From Ferrithrix thermotolerans DSM 19514 (GTDB lineage: Bacteria; Actinomycetota; Acidimicrobiia; Acidimicrobiales; Ilumatobacteraceae): a stretch of DNA of 64,000 nucleotides. The stretch lies in NCBI GenBank assembly GCA_945861025.1, contig CAMASN010000001.1, positions 62,001 through 126,000 on the forward strand, in the 5' to 3' direction. This document shows positions 44,761 through 53,220 of this stretch, piece after piece (position 1 is the first letter of the stretch; every line of letters begins with the position of its first letter). The notes under the pieces are model-generated. The model searched no databases. It worked only from the letters and a program-made list of their open reading frames with translations, and was not told the DNA's origin. The position numbers and the translations under genes were made by a program.

Positions 44761-45548
44761 TTACCAAAGTTGAAGGTGCGGATCTCACGCAACGCTTCGC
44801 AGAATGCCATGACCGAACCATCGAACAACTCTTTGCCGCGCTCGGCCGTGGCAGTCGTTGGGTCGCCGATGTATCCATCCTCGAAGAAATCGTTTGAGAG
44901 CCAGCCGAAGCTCACCTTGCCGCCAAACTTCACATAGGAGTTGTTCGTAAGTACCTCGGGGATGCGGCGCTCGGCTTTTGCCATCGTGCACAAATGCGGT
45001 GCGAGGTGCAGCATGATGCTGGTCTCGTCGGAGCCGCCATGAACGCCCATACCGTGCTCGCCCTCGGCCGAGGTTCCGCCTTGGTCGGCAGGCATGCCCG
45101 GGTGCGCAAGGAATGTCATCAAGCCATACTTCAGTCGAAGCTCACGGTTGGCGGCGCTGAGCAAACTGCTGTTGCCGCCGTGGCCGTTGAGAAAGACGAG
45201 ACGCTTGGCGGGGGTCTTAGCGATGCAGCGGCCAATGTCGTCGAGCACCGCCAGCAATGTGGTGGCCGACAACCAGATGGTTCCCGGGGACCAAGCATGT
45301 TCGTTTGACTTTGTGTACGCCAACGCTGGCAGCACCCACACATCGAGTTCTTCGCCGACACGCTCAACAGCAGCCTCAGCAACTGCGTTGGCCACGATGA
45401 GATCAGTGTTCAGCGGCAGGTGCGGACCATGTTGCTCAACTGCGCCAAGGGGTTGCACCATGATTGAGTTCTCGGTGAGGCGACGCTCGACATCGGGACC
45501 ACTGAGGTCTGCGAGATGATGTATTCGGACGTTCAACGACTGAGTCAC
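44757..45548 (-). CDS. Creatininase-family amidohydrolase
   Basis: A 263-residue member of the creatininase/creatinine amidohydrolase family. It shows the metal ligands in PLGAVEQHGPHLPLNTDLIVA, FLNGHGGNSSLL and VHGGSDETSIMLHLAP. Family members open cyclic amides such as creatinine or act in riboflavin and mycofactocin pathways (where MftE is a peptidase); true creatininase activity is not proven here. It is coupled to the M20 hydrolase gene, which could take over an opened N-carbamoyl product. It is divergent from the flavoprotein gene, with about 34 bases between. Confidence 0.88.
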   Translation of the reverse strand: MTQSLNVRIHHLADLSGPDVERRLTENSIMVQPLGAVEQHGPHLPLNTDLIVANAVAEAAVERVGEELDVWVLPALAYTKSNEHAWSPGTIWLSATTLLAVLDDIGRCIAKTPAKRLVFLNGHGGNSSLLSAANRELRLKYGLMTFLAHPGMPADQGGTSAEGEHGMGVHGGSDETSIMLHLAPHLCTMAKAERRIPEVLTNNSYVKFGGKVSFGWLSNDFFEDGYIGDPTTATAERGKELFDGSVMAFCEALREIRTFNFGK

Positions 45549-45582
45549 GTTCTTACGCTAGCCGTGCAGCAAGAATGGATGT

Positions 45583-47136
45583 GTGCCAGTGACTGATGTT
45601 GATGCAATCGTTGTTGGCGCCGGCCACAATGGACTCGTCACTGCCGCCTACTTAGCCAAGGCTGGCATGTCTACGTTGCTTGTCGAGGCACGCGCTGCGG
45701 TGGGTGGCACAGCGGCGAGCGAGCACTTCGCAGACGCCACCGTCAACATCTGCAACTGCGATCACCTCACCTTTCGAACCACGCCGGTGATGAGCGAGCT
45801 CGGCCTTGCCGACCACGGGTTGCGCTATCTCGACCTCGAGCCATCACAACTCAACATTGCGTGGGACGGTTCGTCGCCGTGGCCGATCTTCCACGACATC
45901 GACCGCACGCTCGATGCCTTGCAAGCGCTGCATCCTGGCGAGGTCGAGGGCTACCGTCGCTATCTCAAAGCAGCGATACCCGCTGTGAAGTTGCTGTTCG
46001 ATGCGGCCAACGACCCCCCGTCGTTCGCTGGACTCGCTCGTAAAGCGCTCGATCACCGAATGCGCAGTGTCGCCACCATGCTGCGCTGGAGTCGTATGAG
46101 CGCTGCCGACATCATGCGCAGCTTTTTTTCGACCGAAGCGCTTCGCTCGCCTGGCCTTCTGGTCGGACCAATGGTGTGGGGCATCTCGCCCGAGTTCGCA
46201 GGGTCTGGTTTGGGCGCGCTCACCTATGCGCTTCGCCACGTCGCCACTGTGGGTCGACCTGTCGGTGGTAGCGGCGCAGTACCCGAATCGCTCCTGTCGG
46301 TGTTTCTCTCGCACCACGGACAACTTCGGCTATCCAGCGCGGTGTCTACCATCACGTGCGACAACACTGGGGTCACCGGTGTCACCCTGAGCGATGGTTC
46401 GCATATTCGATCGTCGGTTGTGGTTTCAGCGTGCGACCCTCACCGAACATTCGTTGAGTGGCTCACAGGCGCCCCACCGCAGGCCGACGACCTCATCGCC
46501 CGGTGGCGCGCAATGCCACATAGCCAGGGCTACGAAAGCAAGATCGATGCCATCGCTACATCGGTGCCGCGCTACCGCAATCTCGACGCGGGTGTGTTCG
46601 ATTCGCTGGGCATCGATCCAGCAGCATGCACTGCCGTTATTGCTCCGTCGCTGGCCGACATGCATCGCGGTTACGAACTCATGGGTCGGGGCGAGATACT
46701 GCGCCAACCGGGGTTGCTCGTCAACGTACCGTCGCTGCTCGACGCAACGATGGCGCCACCCGGCAAGCATGTCTTCAGCCTTGAGGCCATCTACACGCCG
46801 TATGACTTCACGGGCGGTTGGACGAGTCGCGACGAGCCAGCGCGTTGGTTGCGTCAATACTCAACAGTGATACACGAGGGCTTCACCGAGTCGATTACCG
46901 ACTGGCGAGCTATGACCCCAGCCACCTACGAGCGCGAGTTCCATCTACCTGCGGGCCACGCCACCAGCTTTGCGGGAGGTCCGCTCTCGGCGATCCGCAA
47001 CAAGAACCCAGAACTCACCCGCTACGAAACGCCGGTCACTGGGTTGTACCTCACCGGTGCAGCAACCTTTCCGGGCGCTGGCGTATGGGGCGCCAGTGGG
47101 CGCAACGCGGCCACGGTCGTACTGCGAAACCACTGA
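45583..47136 (+). CDS. FAD-dependent oxidoreductase, phytoene-desaturase/PYROXD2-like
   Basis: A 517-residue amine-oxidase/phytoene-desaturase fold flavoprotein: dinucleotide site VVGAGHNGLVTAAYLAKAG, then LLVEARAAVGGTAASE, a middle substrate domain, and the C-terminal FAD signature VTGLYLTGAATFPGAGVWGASGRNAA. Its substrate is unknown. It starts with GTG at 45583. Together with the divergent creatininase and M20 genes it makes up the block bracketed by the 60-bp inverted elements; copy B starts 20 bases after its stop. Confidence 0.87.
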   Translation: MPVTDVDAIVVGAGHNGLVTAAYLAKAGMSTLLVEARAAVGGTAASEHFADATVNICNCDHLTFRTTPVMSELGLADHGLRYLDLEPSQLNIAWDGSSPWPIFHDIDRTLDALQALHPGEVEGYRRYLKAAIPAVKLLFDAANDPPSFAGLARKALDHRMRSVATMLRWSRMSAADIMRSFFSTEALRSPGLLVGPMVWGISPEFAGSGLGALTYALRHVATVGRPVGGSGAVPESLLSVFLSHHGQLRLSSAVSTITCDNTGVTGVTLSDGSHIRSSVVVSACDPHRTFVEWLTGAPPQADDLIARWRAMPHSQGYESKIDAIATSVPRYRNLDAGVFDSLGIDPAACTAVIAPSLADMHRGYELMGRGEILRQPGLLVNVPSLLDATMAPPGKHVFSLEAIYTPYDFTGGWTSRDEPARWLRQYSTVIHEGFTESITDWRAMTPATYEREFHLPAGHATSFAGGPLSAIRNKNPELTRYETPVTGLYLTGAATFPGAGVWGASGRNAATVVLRNH

Positions 47137-47155
47137 TAGCCGCCGCACTCAGCGT

Positions 47156-47215
47156 TTTGTTGAAGACAATAGGTCGGGGCTCAACCAATTGTCTTCAACA
47201 AACCGTTTGATGAAG
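47156..47215 (-). repeat. 60-bp palindromic element, copy B (inverted)
   Basis: An inverted copy of 43343-43402. On the plus strand it reads stem TTTGTTGAAGAC (47156-47167), a 23-base loop, stem GTCTTCAACAAA (47191-47202), then CCGTTTGATGAAG completing the palindrome. Its outer flank (47216-47266) is G-rich, with two exact 14-mers GGTGGGGGCGGCTT (47225-47252) and the complement of the shared 14-mer ATCCACCACTCACC at 47253-47266. Confidence 0.85.
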
Positions 47216-47265
47216 CAAAGTGGTGGTGGGGGCGGCTTGGTGGGGGCGGCTTGGTGAGTGGTGGA

Positions 47266-47763
47266 TCAGGCGTCGCGGACGGCCCAGTCGCGCTTGGCAA
47301 CTGGATCCTTGTCGCTCCAGGGGAAGTTGATCCACTGGTCGGTGCGCTTCCACACGTATTGGCATTGCACCACTGAGTGAGTCTTTTCGTACAACACCGC
47401 GCTGCGCACTTCGGCGACCTTGCCGTCGCAGAATTCTTGGACGCTGCGCAACGTGTGACCAGTGTCGGCGACATCGTCGGCGATCAGAATGCGAGCATGC
47501 GACATGTCGACGAAATCGGGGGCTGGCGGAAGAATGCGAGGAACCTCGAGACGCTCATCGACACCGGTGTAGAACTCGACGTTCATCGTGTAGACGTTCT
47601 TTACTGACAATGCATACCCAAGCGCACCACCAATAAGCAGGCCACCGCGCGCAATCGAGAGGATCATGTCAGGCTCGTAGCCGTCGTCGGCCACCATCTG
47701 TGCGAGGTCGCGAGACGCCTGCCCAAACATCTCCCATGTCATCACTTCGCGGTCAGAAAGCAC
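47266..47763 (-). CDS. Purine-type phosphoribosyltransferase (xanthine/guanine PRT-like)
   Basis: A 165-residue type I phosphoribosyltransferase with the PRPP-binding motif ARILIADDVADTGHTL, the early MILSIARGGLLIGGALGYAL, and the hydrophobic base-binding hood region WINFPWSDKDP seen in xanthine/guanine enzymes. It would convert a purine base and PRPP to a nucleotide. It lies 64 bases downstream of the xanthine-dehydrogenase-type genes on the same strand, a sensible pairing of purine oxidation and salvage. Its stop falls in the repeat flank of copy B. Confidence 0.88.
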   Translation of the reverse strand: MLSDREVMTWEMFGQASRDLAQMVADDGYEPDMILSIARGGLLIGGALGYALSVKNVYTMNVEFYTGVDERLEVPRILPPAPDFVDMSHARILIADDVADTGHTLRSVQEFCDGKVAEVRSAVLYEKTHSVVQCQYVWKRTDQWINFPWSDKDPVAKRDWAVRDA

Positions 47764-47827
47764 CGGTGTTCCCCTGTCGTTTGTCTCTGATTGAATGGCA
47801 CAACCTAACGCATGGGCACTAGTGGAG

Positions 47828-50125
47828 TCAGATGCTGGGAAACGCTCTGAGCCCGATGATGTCAGTTGGCCTCACCGGGACTCGGTTGAGCGGCTTGCCG
47901 ATCGCATCACGAATGGCTGCAACAATCGCCGGCGTACTGGAAATCGTGGGAGGTTCACCCACGCCTTTCGCTCCGAGTGGAGCGAAAGGATCGGGCTCCT
48001 CAATGAGCGATGCAATGACCGTAGGCATGTCGAGAAAAGTGGGCAGCAAGTAATCGGTAAAGCTTGGGTTGCGCACATGACCGTTGGTCATGATGATCTC
48101 TTCCATGACTGCCAATCCGAGTCCTTGAGCGATACCACCTTCGATTTGTCCAAGAACGCTGAGCGGATTGAGTGCACGACCAACATCTTGCGCGGTCGCA
48201 ATCTGAATGACCTTCACGAGACCGAGCTCGGGATCGACATCGACCACTGCGCGATGCGCAACAAATGCGAACGCTGTGTGGCAGTTGCCCTGCCCATTTT
48301 CGTCAAGATCTTCGGTGGGCTTGTGGTGATACTCGACCGTCTCGTCGAATGACAGACCAGAAGCCGCCTCGAGAGCCGAGATACGAAACACGCCTGCGGC
48401 CGCGATGATGTCGCCGCCGTCGACAGCAAGCGACAACGGATCAACATCATGCGAAACGGCAACAGCAGCAAACAGCAGATCGCGAACTTTGATGCACGCT
48501 GCGTTCACAGCGCCACCGCTCATCCACGTCTGGCGCGACGCCGAGGTTGACCCAGCGGAGCCAACATCGGTATCGATTGAGTCGATGACCACCGTGTCGA
48601 AGCCGAGCACGCTGCGCGCAATCTGGCCTGCAATAGTGATGAAGCCCTGGCCGACTTCGCTCGTGGCGAACTTCAATGTGACGACCCCATCGGAGAGACG
48701 ACAACGCGCCGTGGAGTAGTCGTCGAAGGTTTCGCTATACATCAAGTTCTTGATCGCTACTGCGAAGCCGATACCGCGCACAATGTGACTCGAGTCGGCA
48801 GTGCGCCCAGCGCCGCCAGGCAGCCTCATCGGGTCGTGGTCGTGCCCGCCAACAGGTTCATCGGGCAATGGCAGCGCAGCCGTTTCGCGGATACAGCGAG
48901 CGACCGGAGCAACGTTTTCGATGATCTGACCCGTGATGAGTTTGTCGCCTGTGACCATTGCGTTGAGCAAACGAATCTCGACCGGGTCGATGCCGCACGC
49001 CGCTGCGAGCTTGTCCATCTGGCCTTCGTGCGCGAAGCAGGCCTGAACGACACCGAAGCCGCGCATTGCTCCACACGGCAAGTTGTTAGTGCGCACTGCG
49101 TAGCCATCGACGACAGCGTTGTCGCATCGATACGGACCTTGGGCGTGAGTGACGCCATTAATGAGCACGGCCGACGACGTAGACGCATATGCCCCGCCGT
49201 CGAAAACCATTCGCGCTTCAACCTTGACGAGCCGACCGTCGCTCGTGGCATGGTGACGCATCCAGATGCGAACCGGGTGGCGATGCACGTGGCCGAGAAA
49301 GCTTTCTTCGCGCGAGTAGTGAATGCGAACGGGTCGGCCAGTGCGCAGGGCAAGCAGACACGTGTGCACCTGCAAGCTGATGTCTTCGCGAGCACCAAAG
49401 GCGCCGCCAACGCCACCAAGGGTGAGCCGCACTTTGCTGAGCGGAACACCGAGACAGGCAGCAATCTGCTTTTGGTCTTCGTGCAGCCATTGCGTGGCGA
49501 CGTACAGCGAGACTCCCCCGCCGTCGTCATCGGGCAACGCCATCGCTGCTTCAAGCCCGAGGAACGCCTGGTCTTGCATGCCGATTTCGTAGTCGTCTTC
49601 AACCACCACATCGCCAACGATGTCGGGGTCGCCGCACACGATGCGTTGCCGACGAATGACGTTTCCGTCGGGATGAATATCGGGGTGGCTGCCATCAATG
49701 GCGCGCTCGGGATCGACCAGTGGCTCGAGCACTTCGTACACCACCACGATGGCGGCAAGCGCCCGGCGACAGGTCTCGGGATGATCGGCCGCAACCGCAG
49801 CGATCGGCTCGCCGACGTAGCGAACAACATCGGCAGCAAACACCGGTTGGTCGCTGCTGATCAGCCCGTAGGTGGGCGACCCAGGCACATCGGCTGCCGT
49901 AATGACCGCTTCGACTCCGGCGATTCGATAGGCGCCAGAGATATCAATACTCACAATGCGCGCTGATGGGTGCGGTGAACGAAGCGTGGCTCCCCAAAGA
50001 CAATTCTCTGCTGACAGGTCGCTCGAGAAGGCATAGCTACCTTGAACCTTCGGCGTGCCGTCGGGACGAGAAATGCTGTCGCCGATACGGCCAACGCTGA
50101 TGCGTTCGCCAGTGACAGAACTCAT
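47828..50125 (-). CDS. Xanthine dehydrogenase-family molybdenum-binding subunit
   Basis: A 765-residue large subunit of a molybdenum hydroxylase. It has an N-terminal aldehyde-oxidase/XDH a/b hammerhead domain (RPDGTPKVQGSYAFSSDL), molybdopterin contacts GGVGGAFGARED and CGAMRGFGVVQACFAHE, EVGQGFITIAGQ, and the active-site Glu in KGVGEPP. It hydroxylates a heterocycle or aldehyde using water. The ATG at 50125 overlaps the iron-sulfur subunit stop (ATGA). Order FAD-FeS-Mo as in CO-dehydrogenase/nicotinate-type clusters. Maturation genes are not in this window. Confidence 0.93.
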   Translation of the reverse strand: MSSVTGERISVGRIGDSISRPDGTPKVQGSYAFSSDLSAENCLWGATLRSPHPSARIVSIDISGAYRIAGVEAVITAADVPGSPTYGLISSDQPVFAADVVRYVGEPIAAVAADHPETCRRALAAIVVVYEVLEPLVDPERAIDGSHPDIHPDGNVIRRQRIVCGDPDIVGDVVVEDDYEIGMQDQAFLGLEAAMALPDDDGGGVSLYVATQWLHEDQKQIAACLGVPLSKVRLTLGGVGGAFGAREDISLQVHTCLLALRTGRPVRIHYSREESFLGHVHRHPVRIWMRHHATSDGRLVKVEARMVFDGGAYASTSSAVLINGVTHAQGPYRCDNAVVDGYAVRTNNLPCGAMRGFGVVQACFAHEGQMDKLAAACGIDPVEIRLLNAMVTGDKLITGQIIENVAPVARCIRETAALPLPDEPVGGHDHDPMRLPGGAGRTADSSHIVRGIGFAVAIKNLMYSETFDDYSTARCRLSDGVVTLKFATSEVGQGFITIAGQIARSVLGFDTVVIDSIDTDVGSAGSTSASRQTWMSGGAVNAACIKVRDLLFAAVAVSHDVDPLSLAVDGGDIIAAAGVFRISALEAASGLSFDETVEYHHKPTEDLDENGQGNCHTAFAFVAHRAVVDVDPELGLVKVIQIATAQDVGRALNPLSVLGQIEGGIAQGLGLAVMEEIIMTNGHVRNPSFTDYLLPTFLDMPTVIASLIEEPDPFAPLGAKGVGEPPTISSTPAIVAAIRDAIGKPLNRVPVRPTDIIGLRAFPSI

Positions 50126-50625
50126 GCCAGCCCCGAGTCGCGACGCGAGACAGCAACACGTTGCACTGCTTCGATGATGCGCCCGTATCCGGTACACCGA
50201 CACACGTTGCCCGACAGTTCTTCGCGAATCTCGAACTCAGTTGGGTCTGCTGTGCGTTCGAGCAAGGCGTGCGTAGCCATGATTAACCCTGGCGTACAAA
50301 ATCCGCATTGCACAGCGCCCGCATCGACAAACGCTTGTTGCACATCGCTTGGCGCACCGATGGGCGCTATGCCCTCGATGGTGACGATGCTCTGGTCAAC
50401 CGCACTTGCCGCGAGCACGAGGCAACTGCAGACCAACTCGCCGTCGACGAGCACACTGCACGAGCCGCACTCACCTTGCTCGCACGCACCTTTGCTGCCG
50501 AGCAACCCGAGACGTTCGCGAAGCACGTAGAGCAGGCTCTCGCCGAGCCAAGAATCGCGAACGGGTCGTGCCTCGCCGTTGACATGAAGTTCGTACTGCT
50601 CGTTGAGAGCTACAGACTCACTCAT
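50122..50625 (-). CDS. Xanthine dehydrogenase-family 2Fe-2S subunit
   Basis: A 167-residue iron-sulfur subunit carrying two [2Fe-2S] clusters: a plant-ferredoxin type CEQGECGSCSVLVDGELVCSC and the second-domain motifs CGFCTPG and CRCTGYGRI. It passes electrons from the molybdenum site to FAD. The ATG at 50625 overlaps the FAD-subunit gene by 8 bases; a longer reading into that gene is not supported by family conservation. Confidence 0.94.
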   Translation of the reverse strand: MSESVALNEQYELHVNGEARPVRDSWLGESLLYVLRERLGLLGSKGACEQGECGSCSVLVDGELVCSCLVLAASAVDQSIVTIEGIAPIGAPSDVQQAFVDAGAVQCGFCTPGLIMATHALLERTADPTEFEIREELSGNVCRCTGYGRIIEAVQRVAVSRRDSGLA

Positions 50626-51469
50626 TGGGAAACGCCCTTCGAAGCAATCGTGATGCAAGCACGCCAATGGCGTGACGTCGATACTCGGCGGTAGCGCGAT
50701 GGTCGTTAATCGGACGACTCGCCGCGGCTGCGAGTTCGCCAAAGCGGCGCGCATCAGAAGCCGACACGCTTTGTGATTCGAAGCTGACTACGGCCGCAGC
50801 AAATGCTTCGGCCTCAACGCAGCGAAGAATGGTGGGGCCAACAGACCCGAGCGCGAGTCGCACATTTCGACTGTCGAGGTCAGTGGCCAAGCACGTGCTT
50901 GCGAGCGCAATCACCATCGCATTGCGCACACCAACCTTGCTATAGCCCTGCCATCCGGAAAGCACCGGCAAGGTCACGCCCGTAATGAGTTCGCCAGGTT
51001 GACGGGCGGTGCGCTTGACGCCAACCATGAACTCGTGGACCGAAAGCGAACGATCGCCAGCAACACTTGCAAGGTGAACCATGCCATCGAGGGCCGACAC
51101 CACCGGCAGTCCGTCGCCTGCTGGCGAGCACGTACCCAAGTTGCCGCCGAGCGTGCCCGTATGGCGAATCTGCGGCGAGCCGACGGTGCGGGATGCTTCG
51201 GCCAGCGCGGGCAACAGTTGGGCGACAGGCGACTCCATGAGCTCCGCGTAGGTGACTCCAGAGCCGATGTGCACCGTTGCCGCAACGGGATCAAATGTCC
51301 ACGAGCGAAGTTCTGAAACTCGGTTGATCGCAATCACATGCGATGGCTTGCGATGCCCCGAGTTCACTTCGACCATTGCGTCGGTACCACCGGCGAGGAC
51401 AAGGGCGTCTGGATTGTCAGCTAACGCGGCGAGCGCGTCACTCAGCGATTTGGGGACAATGACAGACAT
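50618..51469 (-). CDS. Xanthine dehydrogenase-family FAD-binding subunit
   Basis: A 283-residue FAD subunit of the molybdenum hydroxylase, with the PCMH-type FAD motifs VLAGGTDAMVEVNSGHRKP and TVGSPQIRHTGTLGGNLGTCSPAGD. The CO-dehydrogenase C-terminal domain lies towards the end (GQLAAAASRPINDHRATAEYRRHA-like). It delivers electrons to NAD or another acceptor. First gene of the three-subunit operon. Confidence 0.93.
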   Translation of the reverse strand: MSVIVPKSLSDALAALADNPDALVLAGGTDAMVEVNSGHRKPSHVIAINRVSELRSWTFDPVAATVHIGSGVTYAELMESPVAQLLPALAEASRTVGSPQIRHTGTLGGNLGTCSPAGDGLPVVSALDGMVHLASVAGDRSLSVHEFMVGVKRTARQPGELITGVTLPVLSGWQGYSKVGVRNAMVIALASTCLATDLDSRNVRLALGSVGPTILRCVEAEAFAAAVVSFESQSVSASDARRFGELAAAASRPINDHRATAEYRRHAIGVLASRLLRRAFPNE

Positions 51470-51480
51470 GCAGATTTGAC

Positions 51481-51495
51481 TTTACATTTTGTACA
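51481..51495. promoter_or_regulatory. Imperfect palindrome upstream of the molybdenum hydroxylase operon
   Basis: TTTACATTTTGTACA is an imperfect inverted repeat (TTTACA-N3-TGTACA, five of six pairs) 12 bases before the ATG of the FAD subunit. It could be a GntR-type or similar operator overlapping an A/T-rich -10 on the minus strand. Weak evidence. Confidence 0.3.
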
Positions 51496-51524
51496 TGCCG
51501 AGCAGTGACACCTGCCCAGAGAAA

Positions 51525-52334
51525 TCAGTTGTCGTAGATGGTGGCGCGTCGCGCTGCGCGATGCTGGCTGCCGTAGTCGTCGACGGCATAGTGCATCGTG
51601 CACCGGTTGTCCCAGAGCGCTGCATCGCCCGCAGTCCACTGCCAACGAATCTGGTAGTCGGCACGTTCGCTGCGCTCGAACAACATCTCAAGCAAGTGGC
51701 GCGACTCTGGATCAAGAAGTTCTTTCACCATTCGGGTCCATCCGCGGTTCACGAACAGCGCCGTGCGATTCGTTACCGGATGTACCTTGACCATCGGATG
51801 CGCCGCAAAGCCGGTGATCGGCGGCAGGCCATGCACTGCGGTGAGACCACCAATCAACGTGCGGATGGGTTCGCTGAGTCCGTCGTAAGCCAAGTACTGA
51901 TTGCTCCACAACGTGTCGCCACCGTTGACAGCCGGAATGTCCATACAAAACAGCGAGCCGATCGGCGGTGTGTCTGTGAACGTGACATCGGTATGCCACA
52001 CGTTGGTTGAAGCCTTCTTTAGGCCCTTCGCAGTGTCGAGCACCAAAATCTCGGGAAAGCCCTCGGCAGCGAGCGTGGTTGCCCCGCGATAGTCGCCGCC
52101 GGTCTCGGTGGTGGCAGCAAGCCGTGGCCCAAACACTCGGGCGAGTCGCAGCTGTTGCGCTGGCGTGAGGTGTGCCTCAGGAAAAAACAGCACGAGATGC
52201 TCGGCCCACGCTTGGCGCAGCTCTGCAGCAAGTTCGTCGTCGAGTTCTTCAACGTTGAACCCCATGACTCGCGCGCCCAACGCGCCGCCAAGCGGCACAA
52301 TCTTTAAACGCGGTTTCGTGACTTGATCGGTCAT
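51525..52334 (-). CDS. TauD/TfdA-family Fe(II)/2-oxoglutarate dioxygenase
   Basis: A 269-residue dioxygenase with the iron facial triad: HxD in NVWHTDVTFTDTPP, a distal His in NRCTMHYAVDDYG, and the 2-oxoglutarate Arg in RRATIYD. Family members hydroxylate taurine, alkyl sulfates, 2,4-D or similar acids, often releasing sulfite or an aldehyde; the substrate is not readable here. The ATG at 52334 opens the conserved domain. It is on the same strand as the hydroxylase genes downstream, 55 bases from the FAD-subunit start. Confidence 0.92.
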   Translation of the reverse strand: MTDQVTKPRLKIVPLGGALGARVMGFNVEELDDELAAELRQAWAEHLVLFFPEAHLTPAQQLRLARVFGPRLAATTETGGDYRGATTLAAEGFPEILVLDTAKGLKKASTNVWHTDVTFTDTPPIGSLFCMDIPAVNGGDTLWSNQYLAYDGLSEPIRTLIGGLTAVHGLPPITGFAAHPMVKVHPVTNRTALFVNRGWTRMVKELLDPESRHLLEMLFERSERADYQIRWQWTAGDAALWDNRCTMHYAVDDYGSQHRAARRATIYDN

Positions 52335-52353
52335 GGCATAGCCCCTTGAGTAT

Positions 52354-52392
52354 CCGAACGAACGTAGCACTGACGTTAACAGTGTCGTTCGG
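52354..52392. terminator. Nested inverted repeat between PPK2 and TauD genes
   Basis: CCGAACGA (52354-52361) pairs with TCGTTCGG (52385-52392), and inside it CACTG (52368-52372) pairs with CAGTG (52380-52384). The result is a bulged stem-loop between the gene pair on the minus strand. It could terminate PPK2 transcription, or act as an operator for the TauD gene whose start is 20 bases away. The right arm reaches to within 19 bases of the PPK2 stop. Confidence 0.4.
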
Positions 52393-52410
52393 CCCCACCC
52401 GAGCGAGCGG

Positions 52411-53220
52411 TCAGACGACCTGCAGCCCCGCGAGCGCCGGATCATCGGGAGGAAGCTTTGGGGCTATCGACTCGAGCTCGGCAAGAACGATCTTGGCCAC
52501 GGCAAGGTTGCGCACCCACTTCTTGTTACCTGGCACCACGAACCAAGGAGCGCTCTCAGTGCTCGTCTGGGACAGCGCCAACTCGTAAGCCTTGCGATAG
52601 TCAGGCCAAAGCTTTCGATCGTCGAGGTCACCAAGACGAAACTTCCAACGCTCGACTGGGTCATCGATGCGGTCCTGTAATCGCACGCGCTGCTCTTCAA
52701 ATGAAACGTTGAGGTTGATCTTGACGATGCGAGTTCCTTCGTCGACCAGCAATCGTTCGAACTCGCGGATATGGCGATAGCGCCGATCGCAGCGGTCGAT
52801 AGTGACGAGGCCCTTCACTCGCTCGACGAGCACCGACTCGTAGTGGCTTCGGTTCCACACGGTGATCTCTCCGCGCGCAGGCGTAGCAGCGTGAGCGCGC
52901 CACAAGTAATCGTGCTCAAGTTCGCGGCCCACGGGAGCCTTAAAGCTCACCACCTTGACGCCCGCCGGATTCAGGCCACCAAACACCGCCCGAATCGTGC
53001 CGTCCTTGCCGCACGCATCCATTGCCTGCAAGACCACGAGCAAGCTGTGCTGATGTTCGGCCGCTAAGCGCCGCTGCATGACATCGATGCGCTCATGCAT
53101 CACGAGCAGCTCAGACTTCGCTGCTTCTTTGTCCCAACCGAATGTCTCGTCAGGGTCGCGCCGCTTTAGGTTCAACTGTGCATTTGGTTTCACGAGCATT
53201 CGAGCAACGACTTTGTCCAT
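52411..53220 (-). CDS. Polyphosphate kinase 2 family protein
   Basis: A 269-residue PPK2-type enzyme that moves phosphate between polyphosphate and nucleotides. Walker A is AMDACGKDGT (66-75), in place of the common AMDAAGKGGT, and the lid module and Walker B area show RSHYESVLVERV and FERLLVDEGTRIVKINLNVSFEEQ. A single PPK2 domain is present. The direction (NDP versus NMP phosphorylation) is not clear by eye. A perfect 8-bp hairpin directly abuts its ATG, so expression may be structure-controlled. Confidence 0.93.
   Translation of the reverse strand: MDKVVARMLVKPNAQLNLKRRDPDETFGWDKEAAKSELLVMHERIDVMQRRLAAEHQHSLLVVLQAMDACGKDGTIRAVFGGLNPAGVKVVSFKAPVGRELEHDYLWRAHAATPARGEITVWNRSHYESVLVERVKGLVTIDRCDRRYRHIREFERLLVDEGTRIVKINLNVSFEEQRVRLQDRIDDPVERWKFRLGDLDDRKLWPDYRKAYELALSQTSTESAPWFVVPGNKKWVRNLAVAKIVLAELESIAPKLPPDDPALAGLQVV

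Noticed and set aside
44757-45548. Naming the gene as true creatininase or mycofactocin MftE
   Set aside because: Only family-level metal motifs are visible, and no mycofactocin genes (mftA-C) are nearby, so only a family label is justified.
48785-49966. Long plus-strand open frame (about 390 codons) inside the molybdenum subunit gene
   Set aside because: It is the antisense shadow of a strongly conserved gene and has no recognisable domain.
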